Below are positions 1 to 9,519 of a DNA stretch of 64,000 nucleotides, piece by piece. The position numbers were made by a program, and so were the translations under genes. Within the stretch, counting starts at the first letter, position 1; each line of letters begins with the position of its first letter. Source of the DNA: Dermacentor variabilis (taxonomy: Eukaryota > Arthropoda > Arachnida > Ixodida > Ixodidae); the NCBI RefSeq assembly GCF_050947875.1, contig NW_027460291.1, positions 26,890,662 to 26,954,661 of the forward strand, in the 5' to 3' direction. Under the pieces are notes generated by a model. That model saw only the letters and a program-made list of their open reading frames with translations. It made no database searches and was not told the DNA's origin.

Positions 1-98
1 AGCATTTCTCGGAGGGCAATTAGGGCTATAAGACAGCAAATTACTGTACTGATATGCTCTTTCTTTTAATGGGACCAAAATAAAATGACAGAAACATG
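1..98 (-). repeat. Initiator-tRNA array spacer, partial unit
   Basis: The window opens inside the spacer that separates tRNA units. It shares the block reading ctcggagggcaattagggct on the plus strand with every other spacer. A-rich plus-strand sequence (aaaataaaatga) just left of the tRNA gives T-runs on the minus strand that can act as Pol III terminators. Confidence 0.85.
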
Positions 99-170
99 TA
101 GCTGAGCGTGGTTTCGATCCACCGACCCCAGGGTTATGCGCCCAGCACGCTTCCGCTGCGCCACTCTGCT
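99..170 (-). tRNA. Initiator tRNA-Met (CAT), degenerate copy 1
   Basis: A 72-nt minus-strand tRNA with CAT anticodon and a D arm like canonical eukaryotic initiators. Changes in the 3' acceptor strand (gctgag instead of gcagag on plus) and in the variable/T-stem region (ccaccgacccc) make it probably a pseudogene. The 3' end of iM1 abuts its 5' end. Confidence 0.75.
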
Positions 171-230
171 GCTTTTTTTTTCTGTATTGCCATCTTGGAC
201 GCGTATTACAATGTCACATATGGTAAAACA

Positions 231-253
231 CTTCAGCCACACTTGGGCTGAGG
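231..253 (-). other. 3' UTR hairpin of iM1
   Basis: An 8-bp stem, CTTCAGCC with GGCTGAGG, and a 7-nt loop ACACTTG (plus strand) lie about 10 nt after the ORF2 stop. Equivalent hairpins with different stem sequence occur in iM2, iM3, iM4, iM7 and possibly iM9 and iM11. Confidence 0.6.
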
Positions 254-262
254 CGAGTGGTG

Positions 263-2262
263 CTAAAATCTTTTCATTTGTGCTAAATCATCAAGCAGTG
301 ATATCCCCTCTGGTGAATCAGTCTGAGCCCTGAAACATTCGCGCAGATAAACAACACTTTAGATCTACTTTTCACGTGTGCAACTTGTCTTTATGTCTGC
401 ATGTGGCACCTGCATTCGCGTTTTCCACAAACTGTGGAGGCCAAGAAGCATAATTAAATCGTAGGGCACTTCTTCACTTTCAATTGGTAAGTACCGGATG
501 CCGTAAGGATTTAAAGAGAGTTCCTTTTTAATCGTCCTCTGAAGGACATCCCAATAAAAAATTGGATACCAGCATTCTAGGAAAACATGTTCTACTGTCT
601 CGGGCTTCCTGCATAACACGCAGTTTGTTGTCCATGGTACGAATAGAACTTTATCTTGCAGCCAAGTTTTACCAGGCAGCGTACCGGAATGCAGTTAAAA
701 AAAGTTTTGGTCACAGGTCTAACGGGCATATTCTTAACTCTTAAAAATATCTTGCCCTGGGCCTCCAAAGTGTAGTGTCCGATAAATGGGTACCGGCAAC
801 ATCAGGTCAACCAGCCCTTTGTACAGCTTTTTCTTATTAACATAGGTATTCAGGGCTGAAGCGTACATCAAACATCTTGCACGAAAGAACAACCTCGCGC
901 AAGTATCCTGTCACAGCACCGCACATGTTATTACAGGAGACCATTCTTCCAGGGAGCAGTCCCTGTAGGCGCACTTGCATAACAGTTCATAGAAAGAGAT
1001 CACTTAGATCAAGCTAAAAACATAAATCGCGAGACCACTTGCCGCAAAAAAAAAAAAATGCGCCAGGCCAAGGCCTCCGCTTTTAACAGAAACAAACAGG
1101 TTAGTTCGGCTGGCTCTTTCCCAGGTCGACGCCCAAATAAAAACAGCAAAAACACGATGCATTTTTTGAATAGCTGTTCGTGTCGCACACAGCACTTTCA
1201 TGACACACCAGAGCTTCGAAATCAAAAAGACATTACAGATAGAGGCACGGGAAAACATTGATAGCTGTCTTCCTTGCCACGCGACCGCTTTTTTTTTCAT
1301 TCTCGAAGTTTCATCTTTCCAGTACGAGCTGGGATCCCGATAACTATCCAGTGGTACTCCTAGATACCGCGTTGGCAAGGTGGACCATCGAAACAGAGAA
1401 AAACAACCCGGTGTTACGTCCCATTCGCGATGCCAAAAACCGGAACTTTTTCCCCCAACTGATCTGACTTCCAGTCTGAGCGCTGAATTTTTCGACCGCA
1501 CTCGTGACTTTACAGATGCTCTGTCTATCAGCGCAAAACACCGCTATATCGTCAGCATACGCGATTACTTTCACGTGGGATGACTTCAATCTGTAACCGG
1601 AAATTCGGTCAGAACTGATAATTTCCAGGCACAGCGGCTCTAAATACACTGCGAAAAGCAAGGGGGAAAGCGGGCATCCGTGTCTTACTGAAGAACGTAC
1701 AGCAAGTTTGTCAGTGAGATCGCCATTAACTATAATGCGGGTTGTACAGTTCTTGTATGCAATTTTAACGCCCTCTAATATAACGTCGCCTAGTTTGGAA
1801 TGTTCAGGATGGAAAAATTTCGTGTGAGACGTAGTCAAAGGCTTTTGCCAAGTCGAGCTGCATCATTGCTATCTGACCGCCAACTCCATCAACACACTCA
1901 AATACGCTGCGTGCGACATGTATATTTGTGGCGATGCTACGGCCTTTAATTCCACAGGTCTGGTGAGACCCTACCGATTTCGTGATCACAGACTGCAGTC
2001 TTTTGGCTAGAGCCTTCATAAATACTTTGTAGTCGACCTTGGTCAGACTAATCGGTCGATATGACCCCACCAACAGTCGTTCTTCCGGATCATCAGACTT
2101 GCGAATTAGAACGATGTGGAAAGTATTGAAAGTCAATGGAACCTGTTTGCGTTCTTAAGCCTCGGATATTACATGGAGCATGCACTGTGCAACAGGAAGT
2201 TTAAATGTTTTATAAAAGGCCGCACTTGGCCCATCTGGCCCAGGAGCTTTCCCAGATGGCAG
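263..2262 (-). pseudogene. iM1 ORF2 fragment: reverse transcriptase to C-terminus
   Basis: This is the 3' two thirds of an ORF2. Reading leftwards from 2262 it starts at the GKAPGPDG block of the RT, then shows SYRPISL, the HQTCGIKGR block, QLDLAKAFD (first catalytic Asp), QGCPLSP and AYADDIAVF (catalytic pair intact). The thumb region with RYLGVPL follows, then a C-terminal zinc motif C-x2-C-x7-H-x4-C (CVLC...HVFLEC) and an LKRF-like end before a stop at 263-265. At least three frame changes between 2136 and 365 inactivate it. The endonuclease and ORF1 are absent because of 5' truncation. Confidence 0.85.
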
Positions 2263-2467
2263 TGCGCCACTCTGCTGCTCCTGCGTGCTACGTAAATTTG
2301 TTTATATTTGTAATAAACCAGAGTAGTCTTTCTTTTAGGGCGAGAAACACGAGCGCGTAGCACGAGAGAGCATTTCCAGGAGGGCAATTATGGCTATAAG
2401 ACACCAAATTACTGCGCTGATAAGCTCTTTCTGTTACATGGCAGAAAAATAAAATGAAGGAAACATG
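2263..2467 (-). repeat. Array spacer with 5' tRNA duplication
   Basis: It begins with the 16-bp copy of the tRNA start left by iM1 (2263-2278). The standard spacer follows, including tttata (TATAAA on minus) upstream of the duplicated tRNA start, a poly-T stretch, and the ctcgg/aggagggcaatt block. Confidence 0.85.
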
Positions 2468-2539
2468 TAGGAGAGCGTGGTTCCGATCCACGGACCTCTG
2501 GGTTATGGGTACAGCACGCTTCCGCCGCGCCACTCTGCT
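2468..2539 (-). tRNA. Initiator tRNA-Met (CAT), degenerate copy 2
   Basis: A 72-nt initiator-type tRNA. The anticodon CAT is present, but the GGG stretch of the anticodon stem is changed (plus gggtacag instead of gggcccag), and the acceptor and T loop also carry changes. Likely a pseudogene. The 3' end of iM2 is attached to its 5' end. Confidence 0.72.
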
Positions 2540-2647
2540 GCTTCTTTTTTTTTATATTTATTCGCTGAATGGTACATCACGTGCAAAGAACAACGGAAGA
2601 ACGAAATGCACTTACAGAAAAAAATGACACAGAGTAATGTTTAAAAA

Positions 2648-2670
2648 CGTCAAACACACTTTGTTTGGCG
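2648..2670 (-). other. 3' UTR hairpin of iM2
   Basis: Stem CGTCAAAC with GTTTGGCG (one T.G pair on the plus strand) and loop ACACTTT. The loop is almost the same as in iM1 and iM7 although the stem sequence differs. Confidence 0.55.
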
Positions 2671-2679
2671 TGCGATGAT

Positions 2680-5600
2680 TATAATGAAATGAGGTCATTC
2701 CGAACGGGTATCCATTACGGCTAATCTTCGTCTTCACAATATACAACCCTGGTGTGAGCTATACTTTCTATAAAGCATTCTCTGGCTGGCCGTGCGTTTA
2801 CATCCGCATGCCTCACCGCCATACGTGTCTTCGAAATTGCGTGCATACTCAACAACGTAAACATATCATACGGTATGTCACTTTCCCACTGAACCGGCAG
2901 AAAACGAATTCCGTATGGTGTTATAGGGAGGTCCTTCTTTAAAGTTCGCTGAATGATGTCCCAGTGGAACACGGCATCCCAACAGTAAAAAAAAAATGTG
3001 ATCAATACTTTCCGGCTTGCAGCACAAGAGGCAATTAGTACTCCACGGAACAAATAGGCCCTTTTCGTCTAGCCGTGGTTTCACGGGCAACATACCAATG
3101 TTTAGTTGAAAAAAAAAAAGGTTTTGGCTGATGGCCGTACTACCATTCTTTTGATTCTTTTGAAGACATCTTTTCCGGGCCCGATCGCATACAAGCTGCG
3201 ATACAAGGGTTCTGGCATCATTACGTCGATAAGATGTTTATACAGCCGTTTTTTCTTAACTTCGCACAAGTAATGCAGAGAAAAACGAAGGTTTAATATA
3301 CGAAAAGCCGATACTACTTCGCGCAGATAACCACGCATAAACATTCGCCCTGCGCGAGAAGTCGATATTATGAATTCAGGTAAATAACAGCATAATCTAA
3401 ATTGTAACATGGTGCGCGAGAATGGATGACTGATCTCGTAGAAAAATAAACCTCGACACAATCTGTCGTAAAGACAAATGGGCCAATCCCAGCCCACCAG
3501 CTTTAACTGATCGAAAAAGATTTGTACGACTCGTACGTTCCCATTGGGATCCCCCAAAAAGTGGCAAAGACTCTGTGTATCTTCTGAATGTTTAGCATAT
3601 TCATGCAAAGCACCTGAAGCACGTACCAAACTTTCGCTACTAACAAGATATTGCAGATTGTTGACCGGGCGAATATCGAGAAGTTTCTCCCTCCCCACTT
3701 AACAACTTTCTCTCTCAACATTTCTGTTTCGTCCTTCCAATATTCATCTGTATATTTATATCCCCCTAGTGGCACCCCGAGATATATTGTAGGCACGTCC
3801 NNNNNNNNNNNNNNNNNNNNNNNNNNNNNNNNNNNNNNNNNNNNNNNNNNNNNNNNNNNNNNNNNNNNNNNNNNNNNNNNNNNNNNNNNNNNNNNNNNNN
3901 NNNNNNNNNNNNNNNNNNNNNNNNNNNNNNNNNNNNNNNNNNNNNNNNNNNNNNNNNNNNNNNNNNNNNNNNNNNNNNNNNNNNNNNNNNNNNNNNNNNN
4001 AGAAAACGGCAATGTCATCAGCATAAGACAATAATTTGACCTCCGCCATCATAAGCTTAATACTACGTACTTTGTTATTCTGAATTACGAACAAAAGGGC
4101 TCTAAGTAAATAGCAACAATGAAGGAGAATTTGGACACCCCTGGCGAACGCTCCTGGGAATTTGAATACTTTCAGTGACTTATTTGTTAATGACAATGTA
4201 AGCCTCACAATTTTTATACATTTTCACACCTTCCTAAGATAACATTCCCGGCATTTACACGTTCCAATACTGTAAAGAGTACGTCCATGCACTACACGAT
4301 CGAAAGCCTTTTCGAGGTCTAATTGTAACATCGCGATTTTCCTGTCCCATGCATTACAGCCTTCGAGGATGCTCTTCGCTGTGTGAATGTTCGTTGCTAT
4401 TGTTCTGCCCATTATGCCGCACGTTTGGTGAGGCTCTACGATTAATTGTATTACAGTCTGCCGTAGCTTGGCTAGCCCCTTCATGAACACCTTATAATCT
4501 ACATTGGTGAGGCCTATAGGACGATAAGCACTCACCGATAAAGCTTTCACTGTGTCGTCGCTTTTGGGTATCAGTACAATGCGCGACCTTCTAAAGGATG
4601 GCGGCGCATCCTTTATTTCGTACGCTTCAGCGAAGAGTCGCGAAAGAGCCTTCGAGAGGTCATTTTTAAACGCCTTATAAAAAGCAGCACCAAGTCCGTC
4701 TGGACCCGGCATTTTCCCTTCACTTAGATCGTCTATTGCTCTTTCTATTTCGGTTAAACCAATTGGCATTTCAAGGCGTACTTTGGTTTCGTTATCTAAT
4801 GTAGGCATTAGTGTCAAAAATTCACCGCGTAAAGAGGCATCACTAAAGAGGCCGCTGCATCCAAGCAATCCTTTGTAATATTCGACAAACGCTTGTTGGA
4901 TCATCAATTTGTCCCTTGTAATCTCTTCACCGTACGTTATCAGCGTTATTTCCTTACGTGAAGCGTACCGCTTCTCCTCGCTCAAGGATCGTTTCGTCAG
5001 TGTTTCGCCGAGCCAGAGGTGTTCTGCGCGTGCGCGTATAACTGCGCCTCTGTATTTTTCCGTATCCATTATTTCAAGCTGATTATTTTTCTTAATTCTT
5101 CATTGAAAGTGAATGACTGCGCGCTCTCGAATGTCAACAAGAATTCCAACTGACACTGTAGTTCCCTTTCTTTTCTTTTTCATTCTGGTGCAAAATGGAA
5201 GATCTCTCGATAGCGCTAATTTTTACTTCTTCCTTAAACCGCTCCCATACATCAACAAATCTCCCCGACTCAAACAAGTGCATTTTTTCTATAAGTGCTT
5301 TCACATTGTCAACAAAGACTTTACCATTAAGTAATTTGTTGTTGAGTTTCCACAACTTCAACGAAAAACTTGACCCACTTTTTTTTTCACGCCTATTGAA
5401 AACATTACGACACTGTGGTCAGTAAACGCTACCGGTTTAACCTCATAACTGCTGCCAAGTGGTACAAGCACATCTGCCACGTATGCTCTGTCTAAACGGG
5501 GGTGGCAATCACGTTGGAAATGTGTATAGAAAGTGCCACTTCCGTTTTTCAGTACATTTCCGCCATCATCTAGGCCACACTCTCGCGTAATCCTAGATAA

Positions 5601-6255
5601 AAACAAAGCACTTTGATCCAGAACTGGCAATCCCTTGCTCCTATCTTCCTTCAGGCATACGGAGTTAAAATCACCGAGCAGTATCACTTTTCTTTCACAT
5701 TTAAATATGGTTCAACACTTGCGAAAAACCTAAGACGATCCTTAACGCTATTTGGTGCATATATACAAATGAGGCGCCATTTCAGAAACAAGAACAGAAA
5801 ATCACCAACGACAAATCGGCCGTCTTCACTAGAATAAACATATTCTTCCACAAGACTTAAAAAACTACGCAAAAAGAAATGGCACAGCGTCCAGAGGTGC
5901 CAAGGGAGTGACATACGCAAACCGTGTACAAATACCTAAAAGGTTCAACCATGCGATCCGTTTGCTCCTGACTTTCAACCTCGGTCTCCTGAACCGCTAT
6001 CAAGTCAAGGTCATACTCGTGGAAGAGGCGACTGACCTGATATTGCCTTCGTCTATACCGTAGTCCACGAACGTTTAATGTGGCAACCCGTAACGCGGTT
6101 TTAGATTGCGAAGTCCGCGTGCCAGTAGGAGCGGATCGCATGGTTCCTACCTCACACATAGTCCCGGCGTCGCCGGTGCAAAACCTTGAAGGACTTGCGG
6201 GTATACACGCACACGGCGTGCGCCCGCCACACACGTCACATGATGCTGAAGCCAT
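2680..6255 (-). pseudogene. iM2 ORF2: endonuclease and reverse transcriptase, frameshifted
   Basis: The reading begins with an ATG at 6255, about 60 codons upstream of the point where related copies start, and reaches the endonuclease core TLNVRG near 6075. Catalytic blocks are visible: QETE, LGDFNSV, LDRAYV and FTDHS (the usual SDH serine is Thr). The RT follows: GPDGLGAAFYK, SAYRPIGLTN, HQTCGIMGR, QLDLEKAFDRV, and SYADDIAVF at the edge of the N gap. The C-terminal zinc motif begins CLLCCKPESIDHIF but loses frame. Segments occupy different frames around 5920, 5687, 5361, 5069, 3698 and 3053. The left end is approximate. Confidence 0.8.
3801..4000. other. Assembly gap (200 N)
   Basis: Exactly 200 unknown bases inside the iM2 reverse transcriptase, just downstream in reading direction of the YADD motif. 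The round number suggests a placeholder rather than a measured gap, so the iM2 length is uncertain. Confidence 0.99.
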
Positions 6256-6469
6256 TCTAGCCGTGTCCTTTTCCGTCTATGGTTTTAAGGCCCTTGGTTG
6301 AAGCAGAGCCCTCGTTGCCTCGAGGGTGGCTTCCGCGGCCGTCGGGTGCCCGCTCCGATGTTGGGTGTGCGCTCAGTGTTGATTCGCCTGCCCGTGCCCA
6401 CCTTCGTCGCCGGCTCATCTCCTGCGCCTTGCCTGGTCGGCCGCCGTCACGAGCGACCTCTTCAATCGG

Positions 6470-7468
6470 TCACTTTGTAGTTGTGCCACTTACTCTTGCA
6501 CTCACGACATCCATGTCTTCTGGCTGGCTGTTTGACGCGGTGTTATCTTTTCCTTCGTCTTTGCTGTTTTCGTCCACTGGAGCATCGTTGACCGCTTTGG
6601 TTGGCTCGATACAATGCCCGACATCTTCCACGCGTCCCACATTCTTTTCTTTCTCCGTCGACCATTTAGAAAGGGGCGTGTACACGGGCTCCCCCATTCT
6701 GCTGCTGGCTGCTTCCTCTGCGACAACTTGGTCCATGATGTGCTCCGAGGCACGGTCGGCTGTAACCGTACCTGCCACCTTGGCATATGTCTGAGTGCTT
6801 TCGTTGTCTTCATGACCATAGCGCCTGCACTGACCGTACCTCGGTATTCGACAGCCACGTCTAATATGCCCCGTTCGGCGACACCGTAAGCACAGTGGCG
6901 CTCGGCCTGGCACAACCAGAAGTTTTGTCATAACACCCACTCGAAGCTGATGGGGTAGGTCCTTGAAAGTCGCTCCGGTTTTCAGTTCTAGTGCTACGGT
7001 ACGACTCGAAGTTCCTTTGTCCGCGATACCATGGACGCGCCATCGCTCCTGTGATACTTGTGTCACCTTCCCGTAGGCCGCAAACGCGGTGCGTACATCT
7101 TCATCCGGTACATAATGCAAAAGCCAATATAGCTTTAGCCGAACGTCTTGCTTATTTGGGTCGATAACGAGGCATCGCCTCTCCTTTATCTTGACGTCAC
7201 CAACCGCCAGCATCTTCTTCATTCCTTCTGCTGTGCTGAAGGTCACCGCCCATACGTGGTTCATCTGGAAAGCCCCCAAAGCAAGCACCTCGGGCAGTAT
7301 TCCCAGACGAACCATCGTGTCGCGGACATCTTCCACACGATAAGGTCTTGCCCTGATGTCTCCGTACAGAAAAACAGTATTCGTAACACACGCACCTTTA
7401 GGTAACTGTGGCAAAACGACTTCATATTCCTGGTTTTCTTCGGCAACGGTCCTGTTTCCACGACCCAT
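6470..7468 (-). CDS. iM2 ORF1, gag-like CCHC protein (start codon lost)
   Basis: An open frame of 332 codons. The N-terminal part contains the block ARPYRVEDVRD and MNHVWAVTF. A middle domain has LLHYVPDEDVRTAFAAYGK and ERWRVHGIADKGTSSR, spacing that recalls an RNA-binding fold. A CCHC knuckle CLRCRRTGHIRRGC follows, and then a second knuckle that has lost two Cys (RYGQC...NES). The tail is acidic and low complexity. The family start (MSSxGA...) reads ISSGGA here, so the family ATG has become ATT and the next Met lies about 11 codons later. It would bind the element RNA in a ribonucleoprotein; that role is inferred from gag-like ORF1 proteins. Confidence 0.75.
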   Translation of the reverse strand: MGRGNRTVAEENQEYEVVLPQLPKGACVTNTVFLYGDIRARPYRVEDVRDTMVRLGILPEVLALGAFQMNHVWAVTFSTAEGMKKMLAVGDVKIKERRCLVIDPNKQDVRLKLYWLLHYVPDEDVRTAFAAYGKVTQVSQERWRVHGIADKGTSSRTVALELKTGATFKDLPHQLRVGVMTKLLVVPGRAPLCLRCRRTGHIRRGCRIPRYGQCRRYGHEDNESTQTYAKVAGTVTADRASEHIMDQVVAEEAASSRMGEPVYTPLSKWSTEKEKNVGRVEDVGHCIEPTKAVNDAPVDENSKDEGKDNTASNSQPEDMDVVSARVSGTTTK

Positions 7469-7542
7469 ATGGGTCGCTGTATCCGCTCCACCGGAGCTAA
7501 TGGTAACACAACCTTGCGCTAGCGCGTCCGGCAGTGGAATCC

Positions 7543-7643
7543 GCCACTCAGCTGCTCCTGCATGCTATGTAAATTTGTTTGCATTTGTAATAAACGAGAG
7601 TAGTCTTTTTCTTAGGGCGAGAAACACGCGCGCGTAGCACAAG
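7543..7643 (-). repeat. Array spacer, left part (split by CR1-like LINE)
   Basis: tRNA-start copy followed by the standard spacer up to cgcgtagcacaag. The same spacer resumes at 12301 with agagcacttctcgg, so the plus-strand LINE between them interrupts a single unit. Confidence 0.85.
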
Positions 7644-7648
7644 GGGCC

Positions 7649-8601
7649 GGATATGGAGCCGGCACACTGGCCGACATGATGCTAATGCAGCTGTTGCTTG
7701 TGCAGGTACCTTTGGTCCTTGTCTCGGCGGTTCGTCTGGAAGCAGCGGAACACGGGGCGTGGCCTTTTTCGTCGGAGCCCTGGATAACATCTGCAATATC
7801 TCGGCTATCGTCCACCCGTGTTCATGAATCGTCATCTATCGTTGGCAGCATGCGTGGTGCGAACGGTGGATGGATCAGCGAGGACCGACAAATCGACTTC
7901 GACCAACAGGACCCACGTGATGCCGATCAAGGCTATATAGACACTCGGCACGATGGCTTCGTGGGATTTGGAGCCGGCACACTTGCCGACATGACGCTAA
8001 TGCCGCTGTTGCCGGTACAGGTACCTCTGGTCCTTACCCGCCGTGGTTGCTCAGTGGCTATGGTGTTGGGCTGCTGAGCACGAGGTCGCGGGATCGAATC
8101 CCGGCCACGGCGGCCGCATTTCGATGGGGGCGAAATGCGAAAACACCCGTGTGCTTAGATTTAGGTGCACGTTAAAGAACCCCAGGTGGTCAAAATTTCC
8201 GGTGTCCTCCACTACGGCGTGCCTCATAATCAGAAAGTGGTTTTGGCACGTAAAACCCCAAATATTATTATTATTATTATTACCTTTGGTCCTTGTCTCG
8301 GCGGTTCGTCTGGAAGCAGCGGAACACGGGGCGTGGCCTTTTTCGTCGGAGCCCTGGATAACATCTGCAATATCTCGGCTATCGTCCACCCGTGTGCATG
8401 AATCGTCATCTATCGTTGGCAGCATGCGTGATGCGAACGGTGGATGGATCAGCGAGCACCGACCAATCGACTTCGACTAACAGGACCCACGTGATGCTGA
8501 TGAAGGCTATATAGACACTCGGCACGATGGCTTCGTGGGATTTGGAGCCGGCACACTTGCCGACATGACGCTAATGCCGCTGTTGCTGGTGCAGGTTAGT
8601 T
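7649..8601 (+). repeat. Tandem 315-bp promoter-like monomers of the CR1-like LINE
   Basis: Unit 1 is 7649-7963. Unit 2 is 7964-8537, which is 315 bp once the SINE and its duplication are removed. A partial unit 3 starts at 8538. Each starts with ggatttggagccggcacact or a near match. Units 1 and 2 contain ggctatatagacactcgg, a TATA-like site, near their end. Tandem 5' monomers act as promoters in some LINEs. Confidence 0.8.
8036..8280 (+). mobile_element. tRNA-derived SINE (Ruka-like), copy 1
   Basis: A 245-bp SINE with a well-preserved tRNA-like head: acceptor halves gccgtgg and ccacggc, and box B-like gggatcgaatcccg. An unrelated body and an (ATT)n tail follow. A 14-bp duplication, tacctctggtcctt at 8022-8035 and tacctttggtcctt at 8281-8294, differs at one base. 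I recognise the body as the tick SINE Ruka from memory. Confidence 0.85.
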
Positions 8602-8693
8602 ATTACTATCCATCTGAATCGCATAAGCTAGTGTGTGCGTTGCCGGCCCCTCCCACGATGCCAAGTGTTTGTAACTAAAATCGCTGTTGCAGC

Positions 8694-9482
8694 ATGTACA
8701 GAATGCATCTGAAGGGATTCCGTTTATTTTCCAGCAGAGTGGTCTACTTGATTTTGTTGTTAATACTCGCGGGGGACGTTGAACTGTATCCAGGGCCTAC
8801 TAACACACCGGAGATGGAACTGCTGCAATGTTTGCGCAGTGGGAAGGAAACTTTAATTTCAAAGTTAAACGGCATCGAAGCCAGGTTCGACAGGAATGAG
8901 AACATGCTGATGGAAGTGAAAAATAATCTTAGCCAAACTCGGAACCAGATAAAGGACATCAGTATGATTCCTACAATAGTCAGCTATAATATGGCATCTC
9001 ATGCAACAGGTAAACGATTTGCAGAAGACAACAAACGACCTAGAGAACAGAAGTCGCCAGAAAAATCTTGTTTTCTATGGTGTTGATGATAAACCCTCAG
9101 AATCATGGGATGAATCTGAAGCTATGGTAAAGAATATTTGTAAAACGAGCCTTGGAATGAACTCGGGTCTCTGGAAAGGGCACACCGCTTAGGACGCTAT
9201 ACAGAAAATGGAAAAAGACTGATTATTAAATTTTCCTTGTACAAAGACCGTCAGGCAGTTCTTCCTAATGCTAAAAAATTTAAGGATTCGCAGTACAGCG
9301 TCGGCGAAGATCACTCACCTGAAACAAGAAGTACTAGGAAGAAGTTATGGGAATACGATAAGGCAAAAAGAGAGGATAAGAACAATAAAGTAAAACTGAA
9401 TTTTGACAAACTGATTATCAACGGCAGGGCTTTCAGGTGGGATGAAGACAAAGAAGAGGTCGTCCCATTGCGTAGACAGTGA
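8694..9482 (+). pseudogene. CR1-like LINE ORF1 with 2A-like N-terminus, frameshifted
   Basis: ATG at 8694. Residues 16-27 form a hydrophobic stretch (VVYLILLLILAG), followed at residues 28-35 by DVELYPGP, one residue away from the 2A ribosome-skipping consensus D(V/I)ExNPGP. A heptad-like, probably coiled-coil region and LENRSRQKNLVFYGV follow, a block typical of LINE ORF1 proteins, then a basic C-terminal part ending at 9482. Frame changes near 8990 and 9190 break it. A signal-peptide or skipping role is inferred from known 2A-bearing LINEs. Confidence 0.75.
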
Positions 9483-9519
9483 CAGACCAGACAAAAGCAG
9501 AAGTACCAATGTCGACGAC

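Larger units (their letters stand above)
173..2262 (-). mobile_element. iM1, 5'-truncated tRNA-targeting non-LTR element
   Basis: The 3' poly(A) (poly-T on plus) begins at 173 directly against the tRNA start. The 5' end is cut inside the reverse transcriptase at 2262. A 16-bp duplication, tgcgccactctgctgc on plus, lies at 157-172 and again at 2263-2278, so truncation happened during target-primed reverse transcription at the usual site. Confidence 0.88.
2542..7542 (-). mobile_element. iM2, full-length tRNA-targeting non-LTR element (with assembly gap)
   Basis: Runs from a poly(A) against the tRNA (2542) to the conserved 5' terminus, read as gcagtggaatcc on plus (7531-7542). Beyond it lies a tRNA-start copy (gccactcagctgc) and then normal spacer. 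Order on minus is ORF1, ORF2, hairpin, poly(A). Length is about 5.0 kb including 200 N. Confidence 0.87.

Noticed and set aside
136..333. Short plus-strand ORFs over tRNA and spacer sequence, such as 136-333, 12655-12911 and 31947-32171
   Set aside because: They translate tRNA copies and repeat spacers that recur many times with frame changes, and show no protein-like conservation.
8596..8693. Possible small intron (gttagt ... ttgcag) before the CR1-like ORF1
   Set aside because: Splice-like ends fit, but no second copy without the segment is visible, and the match may be chance.
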